A DNA stretch of 64,000 nucleotides from Candidatus Flexicrinis proximus (lineage in GTDB: Bacteria > Chloroflexota > Anaerolineae > Aggregatilineales > Phototrophicaceae): the NCBI GenBank assembly GCA_016712885.1, contig JADJQF010000033.1:1-64000 (forward strand). The letters run 5' to 3'. Position numbers and translations under genes: made by a program. A model generated the notes under the pieces. It was not told where the DNA came from. It was given only the letters and a program-made list of their open reading frames with translations, and did not search any database. Positions 1 through 9,321 of this stretch are shown here, piece after piece; the stretch's first letter is position 1; every line of letters starts with the position of its first letter.

Positions 1-890
1 CGGTGCCGCCGCCCAGCCGGGTTTTGAAAGTGTACGGGATGCCGTAGACTGTTTGCCAGTTGTTGCAGATAGCAGAGCATACGCGGGTCCGCGACCATGC
101 TCTTTGTCCATGAAGGTGATCGCGGGCCCGCTCCCTGCGTAAGTGAGTGGTTTGATTATAGTCGCGGGACACCGCTGTCGCGATCCGCCAGGGGTCGGGG
201 ATGTCGTTGGCGGTCGTACACTCGAGCGCGATCGGGCTACATCCGGGTTTCTGTGATGCTGGCGGCAACTATCGCCGCGCAGCCCGATTCCGTCCTGAAC
301 CGTGAAGGCCGCCAGCACATCGCAGGGATACGGCCCGCCGCGCAGAACATCGATCAGTACCACATCCGGCGCGATCATCCAGGCTTTTTCTCAGGCGATC
401 GAACCGCCGGATTTGGCGGTACCCGTGCGCTGACCTGATGCGGTCGTCGCGCTTGATCTTCCCTGCGACCTCGTCCTCGGTCCCGGCGCCGATGTCGATC
501 CGAAGGTTTGCGATCTGACGACCGCCTGATCTTGTTCTGCGGATCGGGGTCCGCATCGACCACGCCCGGCACGCCGTCGTCGCCGATCCTGACCCGCAGT
601 CCCGGCGACGATCCGGTCGTCGATGCTGCCCACCGGCGTGAAGCGGATCAGCCCTGTCGTCGCCCTAAACCGGTGACCATAAAGCCGACTTCGTCCATGG
701 GCGTCGAGCATCACGCGTATGCTTCTTCGCGTCTTTCCCGTCACCCGGCGCGACTGCGGTGATATTGCCAGCGGCGTCAAATCGGTTATCCTCGACGTTC
801 CTTCGATGGCGCAGGATGACCTCTCTCGCACATCTCCTCGCGTCCGGAAACACCAACAGCCCGGGACAGTTCACGCAGGTATTCCATCAT
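1..890 (-). pseudogene. M42 family aminopeptidase (first of two), frameshifted, cut by window edge
   Basis: Cobalt/zinc aminopeptidase or glucanase-like M42 family. The reading starts at the ATG at 890 (MMEYLRELSRAVGVSGREE) and continues only by changing frame several times. Recognisable blocks in order are the DAAGNITAVAPGDGKD segment near 800-840, GLIRFTPVGSIDDRIVAG near 620-660, the FDAAGN-type beta strands, and YPCDVLAAFTVQDGIGLRG near 280-330, which corresponds to the catalytic Glu region (family consensus EEIGLRGA, here changed to DGIG). The C-terminal part lies outside the window. It starts 5 bp after the stop of the next M42 gene, so the pair was an operon. Whether the frameshifts are real decay or sequence error cannot be told from this window; neighbours up to 9.3 kb show the same fault. 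Confidence 0.72.
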
Positions 891-895
891 CTCGG

Positions 896-1937
896 TTAGT
901 CCCAGTTCAGTGCCGTCATAAAGTCATCGTCGAAACGAGGCGATGAACAGCGCAAGCAGCCGTCCGGTGCGTTCAACGTCGCGCAGGTCGGCGGTTTGGC
1001 TTGGCGAGTGCATACCATGCAGCAGTAGGCTGAGCGGCGCCGGGGATGCCTGCGACGTTGATCTGGATCGGCCAGGCATCGTTGCCACGGCCGGGCAGGG
1101 GATCATCCTGAATCTTGATCTCGCACTTGGCCGTGTCGCGCAGGCGGGCGTTCAGCTTCTCGTGGAAGTTCGGCCCGATGCCAATCAGCGGCCCGGCGTT
1201 GAAATCGCCGGAAACATCGGGCATCCACACCGGCCGCCTGGCAAAGCCGACATCCAGCGCAATGGCAATGTCCGGCGCGATCTTGTAGGCCGCCGTGTTC
1301 GCTCCGTGCTGCCAGGCCACTTTTCCTGCACGGTTGTTACGTCGTAGACATCCTAAAGGGCAAGCGAGCAGCCGCAGCTCTCGTTCAGGCAGGAGAGGAC
1401 ATGATAGCCACGCAGGCGCGGTCGTCCATGGCCTCGGCGTATTACTTGTTGTTCATCAGTCTTGAGCGACCGGCGCATCGACCGTCCGGCGGTCGCCAAC
1501 CGCACCAGCGATGCTACTCGGCGCAGCTCGACGTCGACGACCAGTTCTTCCAGTGGGATACTACGCGCTTGTCTTCGGTAAGCGGTGGCGCACCGATGCG
1601 ACGATCCCCGGCAGTGGGCTGCCGGCCGTGGACAAGCACCGTCTGCGTGAGCATCAGACGGTTGTCCACGCCGCCGATCCGGCGGATCATAAGGAAGCTG
1701 CCGATAGCTATCGGTGATCCATCCCGATCTCGTCGATATGGGCGGCCAGCATAATCCCGCGGGGGTATCGCTTGCAAGCGTGGCGTTTGATGCCGATGAA
1801 ACTGCCGAGCCGGTCGGTTTCGGTCGTATCGGTCGGCCCGCCACGCTTCGGTCAGAATTGCGCGATCAGTTTTCGTGGCCGGACGGGACCATGGGCCCTG
1901 ACCCCAGCGACTTCAGGTGCGTTTTCAAATCGAACAC
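896..1937 (-). pseudogene. M42 family aminopeptidase (second), frameshifted
   Basis: A second M42 peptidase read with frame changes. A GTG at 1937 opens FDLKTHLKSLGS, matching the family N-terminus. IMLAAHIDEIGM near 1745-1770 is the metal-binding HxD motif. A strand with RRIGGVDNRLM and VLVHGR follows near 1630-1690, then PLEELVVDV near 1540. PDIAIALDV and the signature GPLIGIGPNFHEKLNARLRDTAK lie near 1130-1290. HSPSQTADLRDVERTGRLLALF lies near 950-1020, with a C-terminus DDDFMTALNWD and a TAA at 896-898. All expected blocks are present in the correct order, so the gene is nearly full length and damaged only by small indels. It is the upstream partner of the M42 gene starting at 890. Confidence 0.75.
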
Positions 1938-1997
1938 GGTTGAGTTTCCAGTTCCCAGCGCTCAGTCTTTCACGATAAGCGGCCGACAGCCGACCGC

Positions 1998-2674
1998 TCA
2001 CAACATCAAAATCATGGCAGGGGCCGAAACCCCGTATATAGTGCCTTCCGGGTTCACCCTAAACCAATTCCGTCTCTCAATGCCGCGCCCAGCGGCGCGA
2101 TCCGTTCACCATCTGGCCGGCGATGTTGTTAGCGGGGCCGACCTCACGAGGATGGAAGCGGTCGGTCGGCGGCTGCAGGACATCCGGCGGAATTTCGGTG
2201 TCGGTCGCGGCCGGTACATTTGCAAAGCATGGTGGTCGTGTAAACCGGCGTATTCGACGGAACCGGCGTATCGCTCGGCAGGCACCGGCGTATCTGACGG
2301 CGGCGGGGATCGGGGTATCGCTGGCCGCCGAAACCGGGCGTGATGCTGGGCGGAAGGCCAGGCGTCGGCGCGAAGGTCGATGAAGGGATGAAAATGTTGG
2401 GTGCCGTTGAGAGGAACCAGGTCGCGGTCGGCGGATTGATGATGATGGGCGGATTATATTGGAAAGGGCGGCATCAGGGTCGGAAATGTGCCGAAGGTCG
2501 TGGAAAGCGTCGGGAACTGCGTCGGCGTGACGATGAGGTTTCCGCCGAGAGCGCGAAGCTGGTTGCCGTCGGCAGGGCGTCCTCCTGCGAACGTTCCGGC
2601 GTTGCCAGCAGGAAGAAGCCGAGGCAGTAGAACGGCAAAGTCCCGAACGTAACAACCAGCAGCACCACGCGCAA
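1998..2674 (-). pseudogene. Membrane-anchored protein with Pro/Thr linker and SH3-like C-terminus, frameshifted
   Basis: The N-terminus (TTG at 2674 or slightly upstream, preceded by an Arg-rich stretch) gives one hydrophobic segment, RVVLLVVTFGTLPFYCLGFF. After it the readable peptide is rich in Pro, Thr and Ser in shifting frames, which is typical of extracellular linkers. The last part reads ANNIAGQMVNG and WFRVNPEGTIYG in two frames, resembling a bacterial SH3 domain (pattern of G-Q-V-x-G-D and W-x-x-V). The stop is near 1998. Family assignment is tentative because at least three frame changes are needed. It lies just upstream of, and in the same direction as, the two M42 genes. Confidence 0.4.
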
Positions 2675-2862
2675 TATCCGGCGGCGCCGCCTAAGACGGC
2701 AGCTTGATCGAGTATTGGGCTCTTAACCCTCGAAAGACCCGGGCGAATGACCGCATGGACTTCCACCACCGTCACCCTGTATGAAGTGGTCATACGCCAT
2801 TCTGCGGCGCGATGTATGCTATAATCCGCAGGTCTGAAATGTCGTTCTCGGGGGTGACTTCT

Positions 2863-3487
2863 ATGCGAGTGTTGCGCGCCGCGGCGTTTACCATATTCCT
2901 CCTGGCACTTGCCGTAAGCGGGTCGTCGCCAGTTTTCGCCATCACGACGCCGACCCCGGCTGTCAGCCCGACCGCCGTGCCGCCGACCGATGTCCCGCCA
3001 CGCCGACGCCGCCCGCCGACCCGGACGGCCAGCCCGACCACGGGCCGCGCCTTCTGGCGACACCTACCGCCCTGCCGACGTTGACCAGAACGCCGCGGGC
3101 GACCAATACACTGATCCCTTCGCGTACGGCCAGCCCGGGCCGACCGGAGACGGTCTTCCAGCCGGAAGACCCACACTTCGAAGGACGGCCTCCCGCCCTG
3201 GCCGCGACCGATGAACCCACGGCGCCAGCCGAAACGCCGACTGTCTAGGCAGCGGCGAAGCGACAGTCGTGCCGGTGACGGCAACTTCCACGCCGGTGCC
3301 GACGGAAGAGGATACACAGACCCCCGACGCTGACGCATCCGACGAGCCAGACGCAACCCGCAGTCCGGCCATCCTGACGGAAGTCGAGAGCAGCGGCGGC
3401 AGCGGCGGCCAAACGCTGCTGGTCGCGATCCTGATCGCGCTGGGCCTGGCGGTTGTCGGAGTTTCGCAGGCGACGCGCCGCAAGTAG
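2863..3487 (+). pseudogene. Secreted Thr/Pro-rich protein with C-terminal membrane anchor, frameshifted
   Basis: The ATG at 2863 starts a clear signal peptide (LRAAAFTIFLLALAVSG) followed by long Thr/Pro-rich sequence with PT and TP dipeptides. The last 72 codons (3269-3487) are in a different frame and carry a GGSGG linker, a transmembrane helix (TLLVAILIALGLAVVGV) and a short basic tail, TRRK. Frame changes are needed near 3000 and 3250. The layout of signal peptide, flexible linker and C-terminal anchor suggests a surface-attached stalk. No catalytic domain is visible. Confidence 0.5.
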
Positions 3488-3632
3488 ACGCTGTGCCGGA
3501 TTACCCCTTTCAGGCGGCCTGATCGCCTAAGACCGCACCAGGTGATGCCGAGCCGTGGGGCAAGCGACGTTCTATTAGCATGGCCGGTCACGCCATAATG
3601 GCGGCTTTCCGATTGGGAAGTGGACGCCGAAC

Positions 3633-4944
3633 ATGCGCTTACGCCTGTCTGTTCTTGCGCTGCTAACACTGTCTTCACGCTGCCGTCTGGCGCGCAGTCG
3701 GCTGACCCGTTTGGCGCGTGGATGATCCTGCCGGATACGGCGCAACTGGTCTATCTGGATGCCAACGGTACAGCCGGGGACCTTACGCCGCCGCTGCCGG
3801 ATGGGTACGCGCACGTCTCGCAGGACGAGTTCGCCGTTTCACCAAACGGACAGACGATCGCCTATGTGGTCTACCGCGCTGGTTACACCCAGCCGGCCGT
3901 GGCAATCCATGGAATCCAACAGCGCTCGCTGCTGGCGGATTTCGCGCCGGCCGGCATGCTGTTCACCAGCCTGAGCGTGGCGCGGCTGCACGCCTTCAGC
4001 CCGCAACGGCGCTACCCTGCTGGTGGGCGCGACCGACGGCTTCCAGACGCGCTATAAGCTGATCGACCGCGGCGGCGCACTGGTCGCCGATGTGCCGGAG
4101 ACCCAGCGGGTGTACGACGCGATCGGCACCCGCACGGGCTTTGGCGTCACGCTGAACAGCCAGTCCGCGCCGACGGTGATCCATGTCGACCCGTCCGGTG
4201 GCGCATCGAGCGCGCTGTGGACAGGCGAGGTTTCGGCCTCAACACCGCTGCTGCTGTGGGTGGGCAGCAGCGACCCGCTCACACCTTATTTCAGCGATGC
4301 CGGCGATTACACCCTGTGGGCCGAACTCGCGCCGGCCATCAGCGAGACGGGCAACCCGATCACGGCTATCGACGCCGGCAGCCCGACGCAGGTGCCGCAG
4401 TCGGCGCTGACGATCGGCGGGAAAGCAACGATTGCCACCAGCAACGGCGACGCGCTGAACGTGCGGAGCTATTTCGGGACACAGTACGAAATCCGTGCCA
4501 AAGCACGCCCCGGCGAGGTGGTCGACGTGCTGGACGGCCCGCGTGATGCCGACGGTTTCACGTGGTGGTATATCCGCCTGGCTGATGGGCGGGCAGGCTG
4601 GGCGGTCGCCAGCGCCGACGACAAACAGACGCTTGTCCCAGGCGAAAACAGCGTACCGTTGACCGATCAGAACGCGCCGGCCAGCCCGTCGCTGTCCAGC
4701 GGGCTGTCGGTGGGGATATGGCCGCGGTCGACCTGCCGGAAACGCTCGACCCGCTTCGCCTGCGGAACGGTCCCGGCCTGAGCTTCGAAATCGTCCTGTT
4801 CTGCCCGACGCGACGCTGCTGCGGATTATCGGCGGCCCGGAACGCGTCGACGACCTGACGTGGTGGGAGGTGCGGACGCCTGAGGGGAACGTCGGTTGGG
4901 CCGCCGAGGTGATTGGCGCGGTGCGGGTGCTGGTCAGGCAGTAG
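3633..4944 (+). pseudogene. Secreted protein with two bacterial SH3 domains, frameshifted
   Basis: The ATG at 3633 opens a short hydrophobic leader (RLRLSVLALLTLSS). The reading then shifts into a frame with beta-propeller-like sequence (AQLVYLDANG, FAVSPNGQTIAYVVY), shifts near 4010, and shifts again near 4720. Two SH3b-type domains are recognisable. One is near 4440-4620 (LNVRSYFGTQYEIRAKARPG, WWYIRLADGRAGWAV). The second is near 4760-4930 (PLRLRNGPGLSFEIV, WWEVRTPEGNVGWAAE). SH3b domains of this kind often bind cell-wall peptides. The stop is TAG at 4942-4944, followed by a strong terminator. At least three frameshifts are present. Confidence 0.62.
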
Positions 4945-4969
4945 GCAGCGTTAGCTATCCATAATACAG

Positions 4970-5001
4970 AAAAGCCCCGGCAAACATGTGCCGGGGCTTT
5001 T
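4970..5001. terminator. Bidirectional intrinsic terminator
   Basis: A perfect 13-bp stem (AAAAGCCCCGGCA paired with TGCCGGGGCTTTT) with a 6-nt loop. It sits between the convergent ends of the SH3b gene (stop 4944) and the DUF4397 gene (stop 5026). T runs occur on both strands, so it can serve both. Confidence 0.85.
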
Positions 5002-5025
5002 ACTATTTGATCTAAGTTGACGTGC

Positions 5026-6376
5026 CTACTCGAGATCGACCGCCGGGTCGACATCCACGACGACCAGACGCGGAGCATCGGGAGCGCCGACCACCGCGAT
5101 GATGTAGTAGTGACCGGCTGTGAAGGTCGTATCACGGCTGAGCAGCGCGCCTTCCGTTCTGCCCGCGAAGGCGGCGGTGACCGCAACCGCGACGTCACCC
5201 GCCGGGACAGTCGTTTCGGTGATACCGTCGTTGCAGCCGCCCGCCGGGAGCTGGAACGTACCGGCAAAAGCGATGCTCTTCGATCAGCTTGGTCTCGCCT
5301 CGCCCAGACATCGACAGTCGGGCCGCCAGCGATACCATGATAGATAGTCACCGAGGCAACATCTGCGCCGCCGCCGACGTAATCGTTGAGGACGACCGGC
5401 AGGACACCGCCGTCGCCGTCGCCAATCGCGGCGATGGTGGTGAACGAGCCGTCGGCGAAGGTCAGGTCAACCGGCCCGATGATCGCGTTGGCGATGTTGC
5501 TGTTGGGGCCGACGGCGATTTCATAGGTTCCCGGCTGCAGCGGCAGGTAGCGCGTGACGAAGCCATAGCGCAAACCCGACAGCGCCGGCTTGCCGTCGAC
5601 GAAGATCGTGACCGGAGCAGTGGCCGACGAGAAGTGAGCGATACGCACACGCGCTTCACCTCGGCGAAATTGGCGGTGCTGTAGTCGGCCTGATCGGTAT
5701 CGACGACCGTCAGGCGGACATCATCCGCCGCGCCCGACGCTACGACCAGATAATTGTGACCGGCGGCGATTTCGCGCTCGGCATCTTCAGCGTAGACGAC
5801 GCCGTTGTTGACGCCGGAGATCGAGATGCCGGTGCCTGGGGCAATTTCACCGCTGGCGAAGCCGTCGGCACTGGTGATCGAGCCGGGGAACGCGACGAAA
5901 TCGAAGCCGCCGCCGCCAACCGAGAAGTTAACCGGTGCACCGGCGCCTTCGATGCCGTTGATGACCGTAGCGCGCGCCTGACCGGTGCTGATACGGGTGT
6001 AGTCCTGAGCGATCGTCAGCCCTTGCAGGGCGTCACCGCTGCCGACCGCGGCCAGTGTGGTGAAGCTGCCCGGGGCAAGATCGAGGCTGATGCCGGAAAT
6101 CTGGGCGGCGGCCGGGTCGCTGGTCGTGCCGATGGCAAATTCATAGCTGCCGGGGGCCAGATCCAGCCAACGGGTCACGCTGCCGTAAGCGAGGCCGGAA
6201 ATCCGGGCTTCGCCGTTGACAAAAGCCTTCACGGCCGCGGTGCCGGACGAGAAGTGGGCGATACGGACGAATGCCGCGTCGGCCGCAGGTTCTGGGTCTT
6301 CGAGCTGGGCGAAAACGCCGACCGAAGTCAACGCCAATGCGACCAGCACCACCAAAAGGGTGAGAAATTTCCGCAT
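5026..6376 (-). pseudogene. Secreted protein with tandem DUF4397 domains, frameshifted
   Basis: The start ATG at 6376 is preceded by AAGGAG. A signal peptide (RKFLTLLVVLVALALTSVGVFA) is followed by repeated DUF4397 modules. The repeat mark FVRIAHFSSGTAAVKAF with YGSVTRWLDLAPGSYE occurs near residue 36 and again after a frame change near 5650 (VRIAHFSSATAPVTIF, YGFVTRYLPLQPGTYE). A second frame change near 5305 leads to a C-terminus that reads HYYIIAVVGAPDAPRLVVV and stops at 5026-5028. DUF4397 proteins are secreted beta-sandwich proteins, often with cell-surface roles of unknown detail. With the frames joined the protein would be about 450 residues. All domains appear intact, so the breaks may be sequence errors. 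Confidence 0.75.
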
Positions 6377-6458
6377 GAGGCTACTCCTTGACGTACAAAA
6401 GGGGCCGCGATACGCATTTTCCACGATGAAACAATACGTAACCGCGTCGGACTCGTAA

Positions 6459-6487
6459 AGTATACTGTAGTGTATTCCTAACGCAAA
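6459..6487 (-). promoter_or_regulatory. Possible promoter of the DUF4397 gene
   Basis: On the minus strand a good -10 hexamer, TATACT (6459-6464), lies 17 bp from a weak -35, TTTGCG (6482-6487), about 80 bp upstream of the start codon at 6376. The -10 is convincing and the -35 is not. Confidence 0.35.
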
Positions 6488-6565
6488 CACGTCTTTCAAA
6501 TTGATTTCCATCGTTCTAACATTAGAGAATGGTGAAACCGATTAGTGAAAGGTAGAGCAATCGCG

Positions 6566-7023
6566 ATGGCGGAAACAGGCGTTCGCATCGGCGGCTCGGA
6601 TTTTCTGAACGCGGAACCCCCGTCCGGGTTCGGGATCAAGATGTACTACCACGAGGAAAGCGGACGCACCCGCGGGGAAATAGTGTTCGATGCAGCCAAG
6701 CAGGGGCCTCCGGGGTGCGCTCACGGCGGCGCAGTGGCCACCGTACTGGATGAGGCGATGGGCGCGGTGGCCTGGTTCAACGGACATTCCGCGCTGGCCG
6801 TCAACCTCAACGTCAATTTACGGCACGGCGTCCCCTCGAAACGCCGCTCAGCGTTACCGGCTGGATCGAGAAGGTTGACGGGCGCAAAGTCCATGCCGCC
6901 GCCGAGCTGTATCTCCCCGACGGACGGGTCGCCGCCAGCAGCACCGGCCTGTTCATCAGCGTCGAGTTCAGCGGCATGACTCAGGAAAACAATCCTTTCC
7001 GCCCACTGAAAGAGCAAGGTTGA
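6566..7023 (+). pseudogene. PaaI-type hotdog-fold thioesterase, frameshifted
   Basis: Hotdog-fold acyl-CoA thioesterase-like protein. The first 95 or so residues contain the family signature GPPGCAHGGAVATVLDEAMG, with the HGG and the acidic residue (D of LDEAMG) expected in the active-site helix, and NLNVNLRHGVP. A single frame change near 6835 restores the second half (LSVTGWIEKVDGRKVHAAAE, LPDGRVAASSTGLFI), ending with a TGA at 7021-7023. Start chosen at ATG 6566 (MAETGVRIGG); a GTG at 6545 is the alternative. Apart from the one indel, the length (about 150 residues) is normal for the family. Substrate unknown. Confidence 0.75.
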
Positions 7024-7089
7024 GGAGCACCGGAGCCGCGCCAGCACATCCCCTGCGTAACGTAACACGGGTACAACGGGGATACAAAA

Positions 7090-7121
7090 GAAGCGCTGAG
7101 CCGGATGCCGGTCAGCGCTTC
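7090..7121. terminator. Terminator between thioesterase and lexA
   Basis: A 10-bp stem (GAAGCGCTGA / TCAGCGCTTC) is extended by an inner CCGG/CCGG pair around an ATG loop. It lies in the convergent gap. On the minus strand it is followed by a T run (CTTCTTTTG), so it terminates lexA well and may also serve the plus-strand gene. Confidence 0.75.
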
Positions 7122-7149
7122 TAAATTCAGATTTTACCCGCCGCTGCTC

Positions 7150-7824
7150 TTAGCGCAGCATCCGCAGCACGGAGAGCACGCGCCCCTGCACCTGACAGCG
7201 CGAAGCGTGCACGAAAATCGGATCCATGGTCGGGTGAGCGGGCTGCAAACGCACCATGCCGTCCTTTTCCAGGAAATAATGCTTGAGGGTGGTCTCGCCA
7301 CGCTCCGGCAGATAAACCGCCACCATCTCGCCATTCTTGACCTGATCGACCGGACGCAGGATGACGATATCGCCGTCCTGGATCATGGCGTCGATCATCG
7401 AGTCGCCCTTGACGCGCAGCGCGAAGATTTCCGCCGGATCGGCGTTGCCGATCATCGACGGCGCAACCTCGACCAAACTGTGCTCGTCGTTGGCGAAGTC
7501 GCTGTCATCGGGGATCGGCATCGGCTGGCCGGCCACGATCTGCCCATAATACTTGACGTTGACCACCATCGGGTTAACGTACGGGACGGCTGTTGTTCTT
7601 TCGGTCAGCTTGATGCCGCGCGACTTGGTCGAGGTGCGGTTCAGATAGCCGAGGCGGGTGAGCTTGTTCAGGTTGTAATTGACCACCGAGGTGGACGCAA
7701 TGCCGGTCGCTTCGCCGATCTCGCGGATGGTCGGCGGATAGCCGTTGGAGACGACGTGCTTCTCGATGAACTTGAGGATGTTACGCTGACGATCTGTCAG
7801 CCTTTCGGACTTCCGCGCGGGCAT
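7150..7824 (-). CDS. lexA: LexA SOS repressor
   Basis: Transcriptional repressor of the DNA-damage (SOS) regulon that cleaves itself when RecA filaments form. The 224 residues carry an N-terminal winged helix (about residues 5-75, with PTIREIGEATG and the recognition helix after it). The self-cleavage site is Ala98-Gly99 (QIVAGQPM). The serine/lysine dyad is Ser142 (VKGDSMIDAMI) and Lys181 (TTLKHYF), so the protease should be active. The ATG at 7824 has an AAGGAG box just upstream. The gene is intact although all its neighbours up to 9.3 kb are frameshifted. A promoter with an embedded LexA-type operator lies 60-90 bp upstream, indicating autoregulation. Confidence 0.96.
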   Translation of the reverse strand: MPARKSERLTDRQRNILKFIEKHVVSNGYPPTIREIGEATGIASTSVVNYNLNKLTRLGYLNRTSTKSRGIKLTERTTAVPYVNPMVVNVKYYGQIVAGQPMPIPDDSDFANDEHSLVEVAPSMIGNADPAEIFALRVKGDSMIDAMIQDGDIVILRPVDQVKNGEMVAVYLPERGETTLKHYFLEKDGMVRLQPAHPTMDPIFVHASRCQVQGRVLSVLRMLR

Positions 7825-7871
7825 GATGACCTACTCCTTACTCAAAAAAAGGCGGACTGAAAAGAAAGGGT

Positions 7872-7915
7872 GTTCTATAGAACTATAGTGTAGAGAACGT
7901 TCGTTCGATTGTCAA
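7872..7915 (-). promoter_or_regulatory. lexA promoter with SOS operator
   Basis: On the minus strand, TTGACA (7910-7915) and TACACT (7887-7892) are separated by exactly 17 bp. The spacer contains GAAC-GAAC-GTTC (7895-7906), matching the GAAC-N4-GTTC operator used by Gram-positive type LexA. A bound repressor would cover the -35/-10 spacer. A second palindrome, GTTC-TATA-GAAC (7872-7883), lies around the likely transcription start with the half-sites in the opposite order; its role is uncertain. Confidence 0.85.
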
Positions 7916-8064
7916 GCGGGTGCAATCCTAAATGGTGGGAGAACATCTGCGCCGTTCGGGCCGCCGGATCACGCCGCTCATACCACAACGCTGGATGGTT
8001 CCGCTCAAACAACCCGGATTCCAAAAACGAGTTATCATAAACAATAGTAATTTTCGAGGCTATC

Positions 8065-9321
8065 ATGAAACAAAGTTCTGATACCCGAACGACAGCACCC
8101 CCGCAGCGCTCCGTTAGTCAGCCGCAAGACACGTCATCCGATAACGACATCCAGGCGTACCTTCCGCAGTTCGAAATCATGCGCATGCAGTCGATGATCG
8201 GCAACCGCGCCGCCCAGCGTCTGGTACAGGGACGCCTGCAGCGGGTGGTGATGACCGATGCCGACGAGCTCAAAGCGGCGCGTATCAAACATCTGGCGGC
8301 ACAGCTCAACAACGGCAAGGACAAAGCGGCACTGGTCAAGGCGGTCGAGGACGGCATCAAGCTGCGCAGCACCGACCGGCGTCTGGCGAACAGCTGCGAA
8401 TGGGTCAAGGCCGGCAAAGCCAAACTTTACGCGGCGACCTCCACCGAAGACCTGATGACCGGATTGCCGAAGCCGGTATGAATCCGGCGGCGGATCTTGC
8501 CCTTTTCCCGAACGGGATGAACGGCGGCGAAGATCACGTTTTCGGGAACATCAAACCCGCCTATAAGTTCGACGACCTTGCCGACAACACAGGCGTCGAT
8601 CTGGACGAGGATGGCAAGGTCACCGGCGGCTGGAACGTCCCCGGCAAGATCGCCATTTACAACGCGCGCAGCGTCGCGACAGACACCGTCTGGTCGACTT
8701 TACGGCATGAAGTACAGCATGATGCCGACCATAATCAGGATAAAAGGGTCGGCGCAACGCCCATGACGGTGAATTTCGAGCGCTACAAGACCGAGTATCG
8801 CGCGTATAACTACCAGCAAGAGGGTTATGAAAACCTCAGCATGACAACCAACGTCAATAAGTACGGCTATACCTGGAAAGAACGCCAGCTCGCGATATTT
8901 GAGCATATCCATGGCGGCTATACCCACACACAGGCGTTCTGGGATGACAGCGATCCCGGCCTGAACTCAACACCTTCCACAAAGGGCGCGCCCAACGACG
9001 ATACCATCAGCGACCTGGCAAAAGCAGAGATTGAAACACGTCAGGCGCAGCTGGTGGCCTATGTCAATCCGGATACGGAAGGCTACAACAAGTGGAACTC
9101 GGTGCGGGTCGAGGACTTCTACGTCGCGCTCAAGGCCGTCCCGAATGGCACGACTGACGACAAGCACGCCAGTATTGTCGAGCTGTTGAAGAAATGCGCG
9201 CCGCCTGCTTGAAGACAAGCGCTATGTCCGCGCGGAATCGCCCGATTACCAGACGATGCTGACGACCAAACTGGCCGGCGCGGCGAAAACAGCGGTCTAT
9301 GCCGCGATAGGTAAGAAATAA
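8065..9321 (+). pseudogene. Putative eCIS-type cargo / metalloprotease-like protein, frameshifted
   Basis: The ATG at 8065 begins a polar 30-residue head followed by MRMQSMIGNRAAQRLVQGRL near residue 40-60. This closely resembles the short I-G-N-x-A-x-Q-x-L motif found near the N-terminus of proteins carried by extracellular contractile injection systems (often with DUF4157). A frame change near 8465 leads to a long domain with TVWSTLRHEVQHDADHNQ (8686-8740). Its HExxH motif suggests a zinc metalloprotease fold. A second frame change near 9190 gives the C-terminus, ending YAAIGKK at 9319-9321. No signal peptide is seen. No injection-system structural genes are in the window. The stop overlaps the start of the next gene (TAATG). 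The cargo assignment is inference from motifs. Confidence 0.5.

Noticed and set aside
97..438. Plus-strand ORF at the left edge
   Set aside because: Antisense to the M42 coding blocks seen on the minus strand.
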